A stretch of DNA of 64,000 nucleotides from contig CAXBFJ010000010.1 of the NCBI GenBank assembly GCA_963975245.1, positions 92,488 to 156,487 of the forward strand, given 5' to 3'. The position numbers and the translations under genes are program-made. Below, one piece after another: positions 52,324 through 61,192 of the stretch. Under the pieces are notes generated by a model. It made no database searches. It had not been told where the DNA came from and saw nothing but the letters and a program-made list of their open reading frames with translations. Source of the DNA: Panacagrimonas sp963975245 (GTDB taxonomy: Bacteria; Pseudomonadota; Gammaproteobacteria; Nevskiales; Nevskiaceae). The first letter of the stretch is position 1. Each line of letters begins with the position of its first letter.

Positions 52324-54720
52324 TTAGGCGTTCTGTGCGCGCCGGCGGCGCAACTCACTGATTGCGCGCGCCTGTACGGGCGTGGGATTGACCGGTTCGG
52401 ATCGCCCCGCAACAAGATCATCGAGCAGTGCGTTGGTGCGCATGGACAGCATCTTCGAGGCATCAAAGCCGTTGAATCCGACGCTGCCGTGTTCCGGGTA
52501 GTAGTTGGAAACCTTGAGCCAGAGTGTCTGCCCATTGCGCGCGTTATAGACGCGGAACCAGGTCTCCGCTGTCAGGCAGAACGACAGCAGATCCATGTCA
52601 CTTTCTGCGGCCATGTCATCCGGCGCTCCGGCGCTGGCGGGGTCGCGGCTGCTTGAGCGGCGCATGGCGGCCACCGATACAGGGGCCTCCTTGAAGTCTG
52701 GCGGTGGTTCGGCTGGCCCGTCCAAGGCAGTGTCGGCGTCATCATCGGAGGCATCGTCATCGACCTGGACCGAAGTTGCAGACGGTTTTTCGTCAGGCAA
52801 CTCAAGGGTCTCCGCTTCGGCCGGCCGAGGTGTTTCCGTGGCCGGCATCTCGAAGCTGAGTTCTTCGTCCAGCAGGGACACGGCGTCAGCATTATCTGGG
52901 CTTGGCGGCTGATCTTGCGCCTCGCTGAGTGATTCGGAGAGGTCGAAAGCGAGCATGTCCTCCGGTTCTGCAGGCTTGCGGTTCGTGCTCTTGCCGGGTT
53001 CATCTACCGGGCGGTCGAATGATCCGCCCATGACCCGCGCGGTTTCCATCGGTGACAGCAGTTCCAGGTCGGAATCGCCCCGCTCGCGCTCTTCCGGCGG
53101 CAATAGTTTGCGACGTCTTTCGACTTCCTCGAAAGCTTGATCCAGATAGGCCAGTGCGCTCTCGATGCGGTCCGGCCGCATGCCAATTTCATTCAGATCT
53201 GAGGCGACTTGCTGGCGCAGCAAAGGCCGCTGCGTAAGTTGAATATCGGTGACTTTGCGCTCATCCATGATGGCCATCAGCTCGACCAGACGCTCGATGC
53301 TGACCACCCAGGGCTCGCTGTTCATGCCATCACGAAGCAGCCGCGCTGACATCAACGGCCCCCAGCCGGCACGCAGGAACTGACTCATGGACTCCGGCGG
53401 CTTCTTGCCCAGGCTGTGTACGTCCATCTCCTGGGTGACCACGCGGCGGACTTTGTTCAGCACGTTTTCGCGCCGCGATTCGGATTCTTCCCGTTGCTGA
53501 TCCAGAAAGGCCGCGATCTGCATCATGTTCAGTGGGTCCAGCCGTGAGAGCTGGGGCCGCACGAAGGTCGCGGACAGGTTAGCCTGTTCGGCGATCTGAC
53601 TCAGCCGTTCTTCGAGCCGGCGAATCACGGTCTTGCTCGCGATATGCGAGGAGGCTGCGGTCTCTGCGGCCTCTGTCACCAGTCTGCGTACCGGATGTCC
53701 ACGATTGCTGAAGAAGCTGCCGTCAGCCAGTGCAATCTTGATCAGGGGGAATCGCAGGCGTTCAAACAAGGGGTGCATCGAGGCCGGCAGATGTGGGTCG
53801 GAAATGATCTCGTTGCACATCTGCCCGACCAGCGACAGGCGTTGCGAGGTCGCCACGTGCTCGGTCTTGGGTTCCTTGGTTGTCGCAAACTCGATCAGCT
53901 CTCTGGCGAACTCGGTTTCGCCTTTGAGTGCCTCGTGCTCTGCGGTGGCGATTCGTTTGAGTGCCCTCAGCGTGGCGCGATCCAGCGTCGGGGCGCCGGC
54001 CATTGCGAGTTCGGCGTGGGTCTTGCCGGTATCGCTGGATGACTCGGCTTCAACGATGGCTGGATTGATCTTGTGATCTTCGAGCAGTTGTATGGCCTGA
54101 TCAAAAACCTCTTCGAGGCGTGCAACATGAAATTTCTCGAACTGCTTGAGAATCAGCAGCCGCGCCGCCAGCGGAAGCCGCAACGGAACCAGGCTGGAGC
54201 CAATGGCATTGGCAATGGTTCCGGGGGACAGGGCCTGGCGCGCAATGGGAATGCCGAGATTTCGGATCATGTGCGTGATGCGGGTACGCAGATCGTCCAG
54301 TGCGCCCGCATGCACGGTCTCCACGCGCTCCATGATGCCGCCGATGGCGATGCGTTCCTCCAGTTCCTCGGTCGGTTGCACGCTCAGGCGGTCGAGGTCG
54401 AGACGGTCCGCGGTTTCAACGGGTGCTTCGTAAGTGCTGGCAAGGATCTCAGCGAACTCGTCCTCGGCTTCGGCCCGGTGCTCAGCCACATGCTGAATGA
54501 TCTGCGCGTGTGGAAACGACATCTCGCCGCTACCCGTGCGTGGATCAACCAGCGGGAGCTGCGCCGGCAGATCATCGAACAGCTGACCAATCAGGCCGCT
54601 GAGCGCCGGTGCGGTCTGGGCGCGCAGCAGGTCTACAAGCGGATTGATCTGTGTCTCGCGCGCGCCAGCGTCGTCCCCGGCTACTTCTGAAGTGTTTTTC
54701 TCCTCAGGAAAAGCTTTCAT
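52324..54720 (-). CDS. DUF1631 family protein
   Basis: 798 residues of a large, mostly helical, acidic protein. It begins with a low-complexity stretch, then a DUF1631-like region (about 30-560: VDLLRAQTAPALSGLIGQLFDD, RLRFPLIKIALADGSFF, HPVRRLVTEAAE). A disordered acidic linker rich in Pro, Asp, Glu and Ser follows, then a short C-terminal module (AETWFRVYNARNGQTLWLKVSNYYPE). Function unknown; the second module resembles the PilZ-like or cell-envelope-associated ends sometimes found in this family, but I cannot assign it. Confidence 0.75.
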   Translation of the reverse strand: MKAFPEEKNTSEVAGDDAGARETQINPLVDLLRAQTAPALSGLIGQLFDDLPAQLPLVDPRTGSGEMSFPHAQIIQHVAEHRAEAEDEFAEILASTYEAPVETADRLDLDRLSVQPTEELEERIAIGGIMERVETVHAGALDDLRTRITHMIRNLGIPIARQALSPGTIANAIGSSLVPLRLPLAARLLILKQFEKFHVARLEEVFDQAIQLLEDHKINPAIVEAESSSDTGKTHAELAMAGAPTLDRATLRALKRIATAEHEALKGETEFARELIEFATTKEPKTEHVATSQRLSLVGQMCNEIISDPHLPASMHPLFERLRFPLIKIALADGSFFSNRGHPVRRLVTEAAETAASSHIASKTVIRRLEERLSQIAEQANLSATFVRPQLSRLDPLNMMQIAAFLDQQREESESRRENVLNKVRRVVTQEMDVHSLGKKPPESMSQFLRAGWGPLMSARLLRDGMNSEPWVVSIERLVELMAIMDERKVTDIQLTQRPLLRQQVASDLNEIGMRPDRIESALAYLDQAFEEVERRRKLLPPEERERGDSDLELLSPMETARVMGGSFDRPVDEPGKSTNRKPAEPEDMLAFDLSESLSEAQDQPPSPDNADAVSLLDEELSFEMPATETPRPAEAETLELPDEKPSATSVQVDDDASDDDADTALDGPAEPPPDFKEAPVSVAAMRRSSSRDPASAGAPDDMAAESDMDLLSFCLTAETWFRVYNARNGQTLWLKVSNYYPEHGSVGFNGFDASKMLSMRTNALLDDLVAGRSEPVNPTPVQARAISELRRRRAQNA

Positions 54721-54891
54721 TTCTAGAGACTTGGCAGAGCATGAGGCCAGTTGCGGAAGATTAGTGAGTACAAGAGGCGGACATTCAGAAAGCGAACAAT
54801 AACGCGCAGGGCTGTGTCCTGTGCAGTATCAGTGGGTCGACGCACGTCAAGACGGGTGGAGCGGGGCAAGCCCGGAAGCTCAATATGCGTG

Positions 54892-54939
54892 TATAGCTCC
54901 AATATCCTCTTATGCGGATAAGCGGATATTGGAGCTATA
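54892..54939. promoter_or_regulatory. 48-bp near-perfect palindrome over the metH promoter
   Basis: Left arm 54892-54907 (TATAGCTCCAATATCC) and right arm 54924-54939 are perfect 16-bp inverted repeats. Between them CTTAT (54909-54913) pairs with ATAAG (54918-54922), leaving a 4-nt GCGG centre and one T-C mismatch. The right arm runs into a perfect -10 box TATAAT (54936-54941). GCGGATA also occurs twice as a direct repeat (54914-54920, 54922-54928). A repressor operator is the simplest reading. Confidence 0.75.
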
Positions 54940-54947
54940 ATCTGCGA

Positions 54948-57900
54948 ATGGACGATATCCCCGCAACAGACTCAACGCTTATCCGCCCCGACTGCACAGA
55001 CCAGCTCAAGGCATTGCTGGCACAGCGCGTGCTCGTGATCGACGGCGCCATGGGCACCATGATCCAAGGCTACAAGCTTGAAGAAGCCGATTACCGCGGC
55101 GAGCGCTTCAAGGACTGGCCGGATGATCTCAAGGGCAATAACGATCTGCTGTCGCTGACCCAGCCCAAGATCATCGAGCAGATTCACGCCAAGTATCTGG
55201 AATCAGGCGCTGACATCATCGAGACCAACAGCTTCAACGCGCAGAAGATCTCGATGGCCGACTACAAGATGGAGTCGCTGGCCTACGAGATGAACGTGGC
55301 CTCGGCCAAGGCAGCGCGCGCAGCGGCGGATTCGGTGGCGACCAAGGACCGTCCACGTTTTGTCGCAGGCGCCTTGGGCCCGACCAACCGTACGGCGAGC
55401 ATCAGTCCGGACGTGAACGATCCGGCCAAGCGCAACATCACCTATGACCAGTTGGTAGACGCCTACCTCGAGCAGGCCCGCGGTCTGGTTGATGGTGGGG
55501 CGGACCTGTTCCTGATCGAAACCATTTTCGACACGCTCAATGCCAAAGCTGCGATTTTCGCGTGTCTGACGCTGTTTGAAGAGCGCGGCCGCAAGTGGCC
55601 CATCATTATTTCGGGCACCATTACCGATGCCTCCGGGCGAACCCTGTCGGGTCAGGTGGTGGAAGCGTTCTGGAACTCCATGCGCCATGCCAATCCCCTA
55701 GCCATTGGCTTGAATTGCGCACTGGGCGGCAAAGAAATGCGCCCTTACATCGCTGAGTTGTCTCAACTCGCCGACTGCCATATTTCCTGCTATCCCAACG
55801 CCGGTCTGCCCAACGCTTTTGGCGAGTACGACGAGCGTCCGCAAGACACCGCCGAGATTATTCGCGAGTTCGGCCAGAGCGGCCTGATCAATATTGTCGG
55901 TGGTTGCTGCGGCACCACTCCTGGGCATATCGAGGCCATCGCCGGAGCGGTGTCCGATGTCACGCCGCGCGTGCCTTCCAAGCGCAGCAATATCTGCCAA
56001 CTTGCCGGTTTGGAACCTCTGAGCCTGACGCCGGAGCGAGGCTTTATCAATGTCGGTGAGCGCACCAACATCACCGGGTCGGCAGCCTTCAAGAAATTGA
56101 TCAAGGCCGATGACTATTCGGCTGCATTGGCCGTGGCCCTGCAGCAGGTTCAGGCCGGTGCGCCGGTGATTGACGTCAACATGGACGAGGGCATGATCGA
56201 CGGCGTTGCCGCGATGACCCAGTTCCTGAACCTGATTGCGGGCGAGCCGGATATTTCCCGCGTGCCGATCATGGTTGATTCGTCCAAATGGGAAGTGATC
56301 GAGGCTGGCCTGAAGTGTGTTCAGGGCAAGCCCATCGTCAACTCCATTTCGATGAAGGAAGGCGAGGAAAAATTTATTCGGGAAGCACGTCTCTGCCTGA
56401 AGTACGGTGCGGCAGTCGTGGTCATGGCCTTCGATGAAGAAGGACAGGCAGACAATCTGCAACGGCGCAAAGACATCTGCGCGCGGGCCTACAAGATTCT
56501 TACCGAACAGGTCGGGTTTCCACCCGAAGACATCATCTTTGATCCGAACGTGTTCGCGGTGGCCACCGGAATCGCCGAGCACAATGCCTATGGCACGGAC
56601 TTCATCGAAGCAACGCGCTGGATTCGCCAGAACCTGCCGGGTGCGCATGTCAGCGGCGGCGTGAGCAATGTGAGCTTCAGCTTCCGTGGCAACAACCGCG
56701 TGCGCGAGGCCATTCACTCCGTGTTTCTCTACCACGCCATCTCCGCTGGCATGGATATGGGCATCGTCAACGCCGGTGTATTGCCGGTCTACGCTGATCT
56801 GGATGCCGAACTGCGCGAGCGAATCGAGGATGTCATTCTCAACCGGCGTCCGGAGGATGGCACGGACCGCTTGCTCGAAATTGCAGAGAAATTCCGCTCT
56901 GACGGTGCCAAGGCCGAGGTGCAGGACGAGGCCTGGCGCAAGCTGCCGGTTGGTGAGCGCATCACCCACGCGCTGGTCAAGGGCATTGATGCGCATGTGG
57001 AGAAGGACACCGAAGAACTGCGCGCCGAGATTTCAGCGCGCGGCGGGCGCCCGATCGAGGTCATTGAAGGCCCCTTGATGGACGGCATGAATGTCGTCGG
57101 TGACCTGTTTGGTGCCGGCAAGATGTTTCTGCCGCAGGTGGTGAAATCTGCGCGCGTGATGAAGAAGGCGGTGGCCTATCTGATTCCTTTCATCGAGGCA
57201 GAGAAAAAACCGGGCGACGTGCAGAAGGCCAAGGGCAAGGTCGTGATGGCCACGGTCAAGGGTGACGTGCATGACATCGGCAAGAACATCGTGGGCGTGG
57301 TGCTTCAGTGCAACAACTACGATGTGGTGGACCTGGGTGTGATGGTGCCGGCCCAGAAGATTCTGGATGCCGCCAAGGCTGAAAAGGCTGACGTCATCGG
57401 CCTGTCCGGACTGATCACGCCCTCACTGGATGAGATGGTCAACTTTGCCAAGGAATTGGAGCGCCAAGGCTTTGACATCCCCTTGTTGATTGGCGGTGCC
57501 ACGACTTCGCGCGCGCATACCGCCGTCAAGGTGGACAAGGCCTACCATGGCCCTGTTGTCTGGGTGAAAGATGCCTCGCGTTCGGTGCCAGTGGTTGCGG
57601 CGCTGTTGTCCGATGATCAGAAACCCAAGCTGATTGCCGAGCTCGACAAGGACTACGAGAGCATCCGCGAGCGTCATGCCAACAAGGGCGGCAAGGAAAA
57701 ATTCCTCAGTCTGGAAAAAGCGCGCGCTAATCGCACGCCATTGGACTGGAGCAAATATCAGCCGTTCAAGCCGCGAATGCTGCAACAGCAGGACAAGCAT
57801 GTCTGCAGTGGAGCTGATTGCGCACACACATCGGAGCACGCGGCGCAGTTCGTCAAGGTGTTCAAGGATTACCCGCTCGCGGAATTGCGCGACTACATAG

Positions 57901-58757
57901 ACTGGCAGCCCTTCTTCATTGCCTGGGAAATGAAGGGCAAGTTCCCTGAGATCCTGAATAATCCGGCGACCAGCGAAGTGGCACGCAAGCTCTGGGACGA
58001 CGCGCAGAACATGCTCGACAAGATCATCGAGGAAAAATGGCTGACGGCCAGCGGCGTCGTGGGCCTTTTCCCGGCGCAGTCCGTGGACCATGACGACATT
58101 GCGGTCTACACCGATGAATCCCGCAGTCAGGAGCGCGCGCGCCTGTTTAATCTTCGTCAACAGGGCGAGCATCGTGAGGGCGTGCCCAATCGCTGCCTGT
58201 CCGATTACGTGGCCCCGCTTGATTCGGGTCTGAAGGATTACGTCGGAGGCTTTGCAGTCACTGCAGGTCTGGGGTGTCTGGATCGGGTCATGGCCTTCAA
58301 GAAGGACAACGATGACTTCAGTGCGATTTTGCTGGAGTCCCTCGCAGACAGACTCGCCGAGGCTTTTGCCGAGCGCCTGCATCAGCGCGTTCGCAAGGAG
58401 TTCTGGGGCTACCTGCCCGATGAGAGCCTGGAGAACGAAGCGCTCATCAAGGAAAAGTACAGCGGCATTCGCCCGGCGCCGGGCTATGCGGCCTGTCCGG
58501 AGCACACGGAAAAGGAAACACTGTTCAAGTTGCTGGATGTTGATAAAAACATCGGCATCAGCCTGACTGAGTCGATGGCCATGCAACCCGCGGCCAGTGT
58601 GTCGGGTTGGTACTTCGCCCACCCGGAGTCTCAGTATTTCGTACTCGGACGCATGGCCAAGGATCAGGTCGAAGACTACGCCCGTCGCAAGGGCTGGGAT
58701 TTGGCGGTGGCCGAGAAATGGCTGGCGCCGAATCTGGGATACGAGCCAGAGGACTGA
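54948..58757 (+). CDS. metH: Cobalamin-dependent methionine synthase
   Basis: 1269 residues from the ATG at 54948. MetH transfers the methyl of 5-methyltetrahydrofolate via cobalamin to homocysteine. Domain order is complete: homocysteine-binding barrel with zinc site VGGCCGTTPGH (near residue 318), pterin-binding barrel (FINVGERTNITGS, VPIMVDSSKWEVIE), B12-binding domain with DVHDIGKNI (near 773) and SAM-reactivation domain at the C-terminus (PGYAACPEHTEKETLF). TATAAT lies 6 nt before the ATG, so the mRNA may be leaderless; the GGAG at 54931 is rather far for ribosome binding. No B12 riboswitch precedes it. Confidence 0.97.
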   Translation: MDDIPATDSTLIRPDCTDQLKALLAQRVLVIDGAMGTMIQGYKLEEADYRGERFKDWPDDLKGNNDLLSLTQPKIIEQIHAKYLESGADIIETNSFNAQKISMADYKMESLAYEMNVASAKAARAAADSVATKDRPRFVAGALGPTNRTASISPDVNDPAKRNITYDQLVDAYLEQARGLVDGGADLFLIETIFDTLNAKAAIFACLTLFEERGRKWPIIISGTITDASGRTLSGQVVEAFWNSMRHANPLAIGLNCALGGKEMRPYIAELSQLADCHISCYPNAGLPNAFGEYDERPQDTAEIIREFGQSGLINIVGGCCGTTPGHIEAIAGAVSDVTPRVPSKRSNICQLAGLEPLSLTPERGFINVGERTNITGSAAFKKLIKADDYSAALAVALQQVQAGAPVIDVNMDEGMIDGVAAMTQFLNLIAGEPDISRVPIMVDSSKWEVIEAGLKCVQGKPIVNSISMKEGEEKFIREARLCLKYGAAVVVMAFDEEGQADNLQRRKDICARAYKILTEQVGFPPEDIIFDPNVFAVATGIAEHNAYGTDFIEATRWIRQNLPGAHVSGGVSNVSFSFRGNNRVREAIHSVFLYHAISAGMDMGIVNAGVLPVYADLDAELRERIEDVILNRRPEDGTDRLLEIAEKFRSDGAKAEVQDEAWRKLPVGERITHALVKGIDAHVEKDTEELRAEISARGGRPIEVIEGPLMDGMNVVGDLFGAGKMFLPQVVKSARVMKKAVAYLIPFIEAEKKPGDVQKAKGKVVMATVKGDVHDIGKNIVGVVLQCNNYDVVDLGVMVPAQKILDAAKAEKADVIGLSGLITPSLDEMVNFAKELERQGFDIPLLIGGATTSRAHTAVKVDKAYHGPVVWVKDASRSVPVVAALLSDDQKPKLIAELDKDYESIRERHANKGGKEKFLSLEKARANRTPLDWSKYQPFKPRMLQQQDKHVCSGADCAHTSEHAAQFVKVFKDYPLAELRDYIDWQPFFIAWEMKGKFPEILNNPATSEVARKLWDDAQNMLDKIIEEKWLTASGVVGLFPAQSVDHDDIAVYTDESRSQERARLFNLRQQGEHREGVPNRCLSDYVAPLDSGLKDYVGGFAVTAGLGCLDRVMAFKKDNDDFSAILLESLADRLAEAFAERLHQRVRKEFWGYLPDESLENEALIKEKYSGIRPAPGYAACPEHTEKETLFKLLDVDKNIGISLTESMAMQPAASVSGWYFAHPESQYFVLGRMAKDQVEDYARRKGWDLAVAEKWLAPNLGYEPED

Positions 58758-58841
58758 AAACAATACGCATCTGCCCCCCTGGGAACGTACAATTGATTCC
58801 AGACTAGAATCTCTAAAAATCAGCAGGGAGTGCCGGGGAGT

Positions 58842-59552
58842 ATGTCGGGGACAAATCGACGGGCCGAATCCCGCCACCACCAGGCGTCGGGGGGCATCTG
58901 GGGGCGCACCCGAATGCTGCGCTGGATTGCAGCGCTGCTATTGGTGGCCTGGGCGGCTTATGAGTTTGATTTGCCTGAGAAGTTCGGTCTTACCGAGCGC
59001 TCAATGCCGAGCTTCCTGCTGCCCAAGCCTCATGCTGAGGTTCCCAAGTACACACGGCTCGCGGTTGGTGTTGCGCTGGCCGATCGCTTCAAAAGCTATC
59101 AGGACGTCAGCTCAACCCTGAAGGTGCTTGAAAGCGGAGGCTTCAAGGAGATCACCAGCAGGCACCGCCGTGCGGTGGAATCGTCGGACTACCCGCCGTA
59201 TCGTTTCGACACGATACGAGTCGCTGACTACGTACATTTGGGGCACGTGGGTCAGATGAGCCTGCAGTTCTTCAACGATCGTCTCTATCAGGTCGAGTTT
59301 GTCCCCAGTGATCCTGAGGAGTACGTGCGCAAGCAGCGCACGCTGGGCCTGGAACGCGATCAGAATGCGCGTCGCGAAAAGATCGAGGGTTCGCTCAGGA
59401 TTGCGAGCACCGTCGAGCTGGCGGTGAGCAAGGTGGGCCAGCATCTGGGCACTGAGCCATTCATTCTCTGGCAGGACCTTCGCCTGATCCAGCAACGCGA
59501 CGAATGGGACAGAACCTTCGGTTCGATCCCCAAGAAAATGATTTCTGGCTGA
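58842..59552 (+). CDS. Unknown membrane-anchored protein
   Basis: 236 residues from the ATG at 58842; a GTG at 58830 is also possible. An Arg-rich cytoplasmic start is followed by one TM helix (RMLRWIAALLLVAWAAYEF) and a ~200-residue soluble part with YDVxS-like and charged segments (SYQDVSSTLKVLESGGF, LSLQFF-like strands). No motif I recognise. It lies 84 bp after metH on the same strand and before a convergent slyD. Probably real because of its length and codon use; function unknown. Confidence 0.6.
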   Translation: MSGTNRRAESRHHQASGGIWGRTRMLRWIAALLLVAWAAYEFDLPEKFGLTERSMPSFLLPKPHAEVPKYTRLAVGVALADRFKSYQDVSSTLKVLESGGFKEITSRHRRAVESSDYPPYRFDTIRVADYVHLGHVGQMSLQFFNDRLYQVEFVPSDPEEYVRKQRTLGLERDQNARREKIEGSLRIASTVELAVSKVGQHLGTEPFILWQDLRLIQQRDEWDRTFGSIPKKMISG

Positions 59553-59670
59553 GAGGCCGGCCCGGCGGTCAGCCCTGGCCCGGGATTCGCTGAATCAGAT
59601 CAGGGCCGCATGACATCAGCGCGTGTTGTTTGAGCGACGCCCAATGCAGGGCAGGGCTTATGGTGACAAC

Positions 59671-59699
59671 ACCTGTGCCCGGCGACGCCGGGCACAGGT
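59671..59699. terminator. Hairpin between convergent genes
   Basis: Perfect 13-bp stem (arms 59671-59683 and 59687-59699, ACCTGTGCCCGGC) with a 3-nt loop, lying 15 bp from the slyD stop. T-tracts on both sides are poor. Likely a bidirectional transcript end for slyD and the gene at 58842. Confidence 0.6.
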
Positions 59700-59713
59700 T
59701 TGCTGCTTTGTCT

Positions 59714-60196
59714 TCAGTGCTGATGCCCGCCTGCACCGTGTACGTGGCCATGCTCCAGCTCTTCGGGCGTGGCGCCGCGAACGTCGGTGATTTCAACTGC
59801 GAAGTTGAGATTCTCGCCTGCCAGAAGATGATTGCCATCGACGGTGACGTTCTCTTCGGTCACGGCGGCAACGGTGACGGTGGTCGCGCCGTTGGGCCCT
59901 TGGGCCTGGAAGCGCATGCCCGGTTTGACCTCGTCTACACCCTGAAAGGCGCTGCGCGGAACCTGCTGGATCAGGCGCTCGTCACGCTCGCCATAGCCAT
60001 CGGCCGGGGCGACTTTGACGTCTACCTTGTCGCCGGCTTTCTTTCCGAGAAGGCCCGTTTCCAGGCCCTTGATAATGTTGCCGGCACCATGCAGGTAGAC
60101 CAGAGCATCGCGGCCCTCGGAGCTGTCCAGCACCTCTCCCTTGTCGTTGGTAAGTTTGTAGTGGATGCTGACAACGCACTGCTCGGCGACTTGCAT
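59714..60196 (-). CDS. slyD: FKBP-type peptidyl-prolyl isomerase SlyD
   Basis: 160 residues. Ribosome- and metal-associated prolyl isomerase/chaperone. FKBP domain: VVSIHYKLTNDKGEVLDSS and LVYLHGAGNIIKGLE, then the IF (insert-in-flap) domain (GDKVDVKVAPADGYGERDE). The His-rich C-terminus (ELEHGHVHGAGGHQH) is a shortened form of the nickel-binding tail of E. coli SlyD. slyD also lies near rpsL in E. coli, as here. Confidence 0.95.
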   Translation of the reverse strand: MQVAEQCVVSIHYKLTNDKGEVLDSSEGRDALVYLHGAGNIIKGLETGLLGKKAGDKVDVKVAPADGYGERDERLIQQVPRSAFQGVDEVKPGMRFQAQGPNGATTVTVAAVTEENVTVDGNHLLAGENLNFAVEITDVRGATPEELEHGHVHGAGGHQH

Positions 60197-60298
60197 TAAT
60201 AATGTCCTGATGCGGAAAGTGTTCGGTCAGGGTAACGCAGACCCCCCTGGTGATTCAGCCCCGGGGAGCGTAAGCAACTCATTTAGAAGGATGTTTTA

Positions 60299-60619
60299 GT
60301 GACTGATAAGGCAAAGGGCTCTGTCATGGGCGGGGCAATCTGGATGATCGTGATCTCACTGCTTCTTTGCTGGTTGCCTGGTGCCGGCGGCTTTGTCGGT
60401 GGCCTCGTGGGCGGCAAGGTGGCCGGCGGGGTGGGCTCATCGTTGCTGGCCTGGATCATCTCGTCCCTGCTGGTGGCTGCCGTCTTCGGACTCCTGGGAA
60501 CCGCCCTGACCGGGATCGTGGTTGTGGGGGTGCTGGCGGGAATGGGGGCGATCGTGATCGGCGTCCTGGATGCCGGTATGCGTCTGGTAGGGGCATTGAT
60601 CGGCGGTTTCCTCGCCTGA
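60299..60619 (+). CDS. Small glycine-rich membrane protein
   Basis: 106 residues from a GTG at 60299 with a good ribosome site (GAAGGA, 60286-60291). Three hydrophobic, Gly-rich helices (MGGAIWMIVISLLLCWLPG, SSLLAWIISSLLVAAVFGLL, GIVVVGVLAGMGAIVIG) with a GG-x-VGG-x-V pattern between them. No known motif; the layout recalls small DUF5518-like or glycine-zipper proteins, but this is only a resemblance. Located between slyD and the str operon. Confidence 0.65.
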   Translation: MTDKAKGSVMGGAIWMIVISLLLCWLPGAGGFVGGLVGGKVAGGVGSSLLAWIISSLLVAAVFGLLGTALTGIVVVGVLAGMGAIVIGVLDAGMRLVGALIGGFLA

Positions 60620-60690
60620 TCCGAACCCTCGGCGCTGCGGCCAAGGCGCATTGCGTCCAGCTCGTTAGTGGCGGCCTTGAATTCACTGCG

Positions 60691-60719
60691 TTGACAGTGC
60701 CCATGCTCGCCCCTATCAT
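60691..60719 (+). promoter_or_regulatory. Strong sigma70 promoter of the str operon
   Basis: Consensus -35 TTGACA (60691-60696) and TATCAT (60714-60719) with a 17-bp spacer. Predicted start about 60726, giving a ~64-nt leader before rpsL. Confidence 0.8.
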
Positions 60720-60731
60720 TCGCGCCCCTAT

Positions 60732-60763
60732 ACGACGGGCCGGAAGCTAATTCCGCCCGTCGT
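60732..60763 (+). promoter_or_regulatory. Leader hairpin of the str operon
   Basis: ACGACGGG (60732-60739) pairs with CCCGTCGT (60756-60763); inside, C60741-G60755 and GGAA-TTCC (60742-60745 / 60751-60754) continue the stem with one bulged C, closing a 5-nt loop. It begins about 6 nt after the predicted transcript start and ends 26 nt before the rpsL GTG. No T-run follows, so it is not a simple terminator. Candidate mRNA-stability or ribosomal-protein-binding element. Confidence 0.6.
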
Positions 60764-60789
60764 TCCTATCTCTGAGGCGGGAAAAAGCA

Positions 60790-61176
60790 GTGCCAACGAT
60801 CAATCAACTCGTGCGCCGAGGCCGCACAACGGGTATCCAAAAGAGCAAGGCGCCAGCCTTGGCTTCATGCCCGCAGAAGCGTGGTGTTTGCACGCGTGTC
60901 TATACAACCACACCTAAGAAGCCGAACTCGGCGTTGCGCAAAGTCTGCCGCGTACGCTTGACCAACGGCTTTGAAGTCACCAGCTACATTGGTGGCGAAG
61001 GGCACAACCTTCAGGAGCACTCCGTGGTCGTCATTCGTGGCGGTCGTGTGAAAGATCTTCCCGGTGTGCGCTATCACACGGTGCGCGGCGCGCTGGATTG
61101 CGCCGGTATCGACAAGCGCCGCCAAGGCCGCTCCAAGTATGGTGCCAAGCGACCCAAGGCCGGCGCCGCCAAGTAA
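60790..61176 (+). CDS. rpsL: 30S ribosomal protein S12
   Basis: 128 residues from a GTG at 60790. S12 sits at the decoding centre. PTINQLVRRGR at the start, KRGVCTRVYTTTPKKPNSALRKV and RGGRVKDLPGVRYHTVRG are near-invariant. K43 and K88, whose change gives streptomycin resistance, are the wild-type residues. The C-terminus is a few residues longer than in E. coli (RPKAGAAK). First gene of rpsL-rpsG-fusA-tuf; rpoBC is not directly upstream. Confidence 0.99.
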   Translation: MPTINQLVRRGRTTGIQKSKAPALASCPQKRGVCTRVYTTTPKKPNSALRKVCRVRLTNGFEVTSYIGGEGHNLQEHSVVVIRGGRVKDLPGVRYHTVRGALDCAGIDKRRQGRSKYGAKRPKAGAAK

Positions 61177-61192
61177 AACCTAGAGAAAAACC

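Noticed and set aside
54721..54947. B12 riboswitch upstream of metH
   Set aside because: No B12-box or matching core pairing could be seen in the 227-bp spacer; the visible structure is the DNA palindrome at 54892-54939.
57423..58880. Long open frame on the minus strand, opposite metH
   Set aside because: It mirrors the metH frame in GC-rich DNA, has no start or domain support, and metH is intact and well conserved on the other strand.
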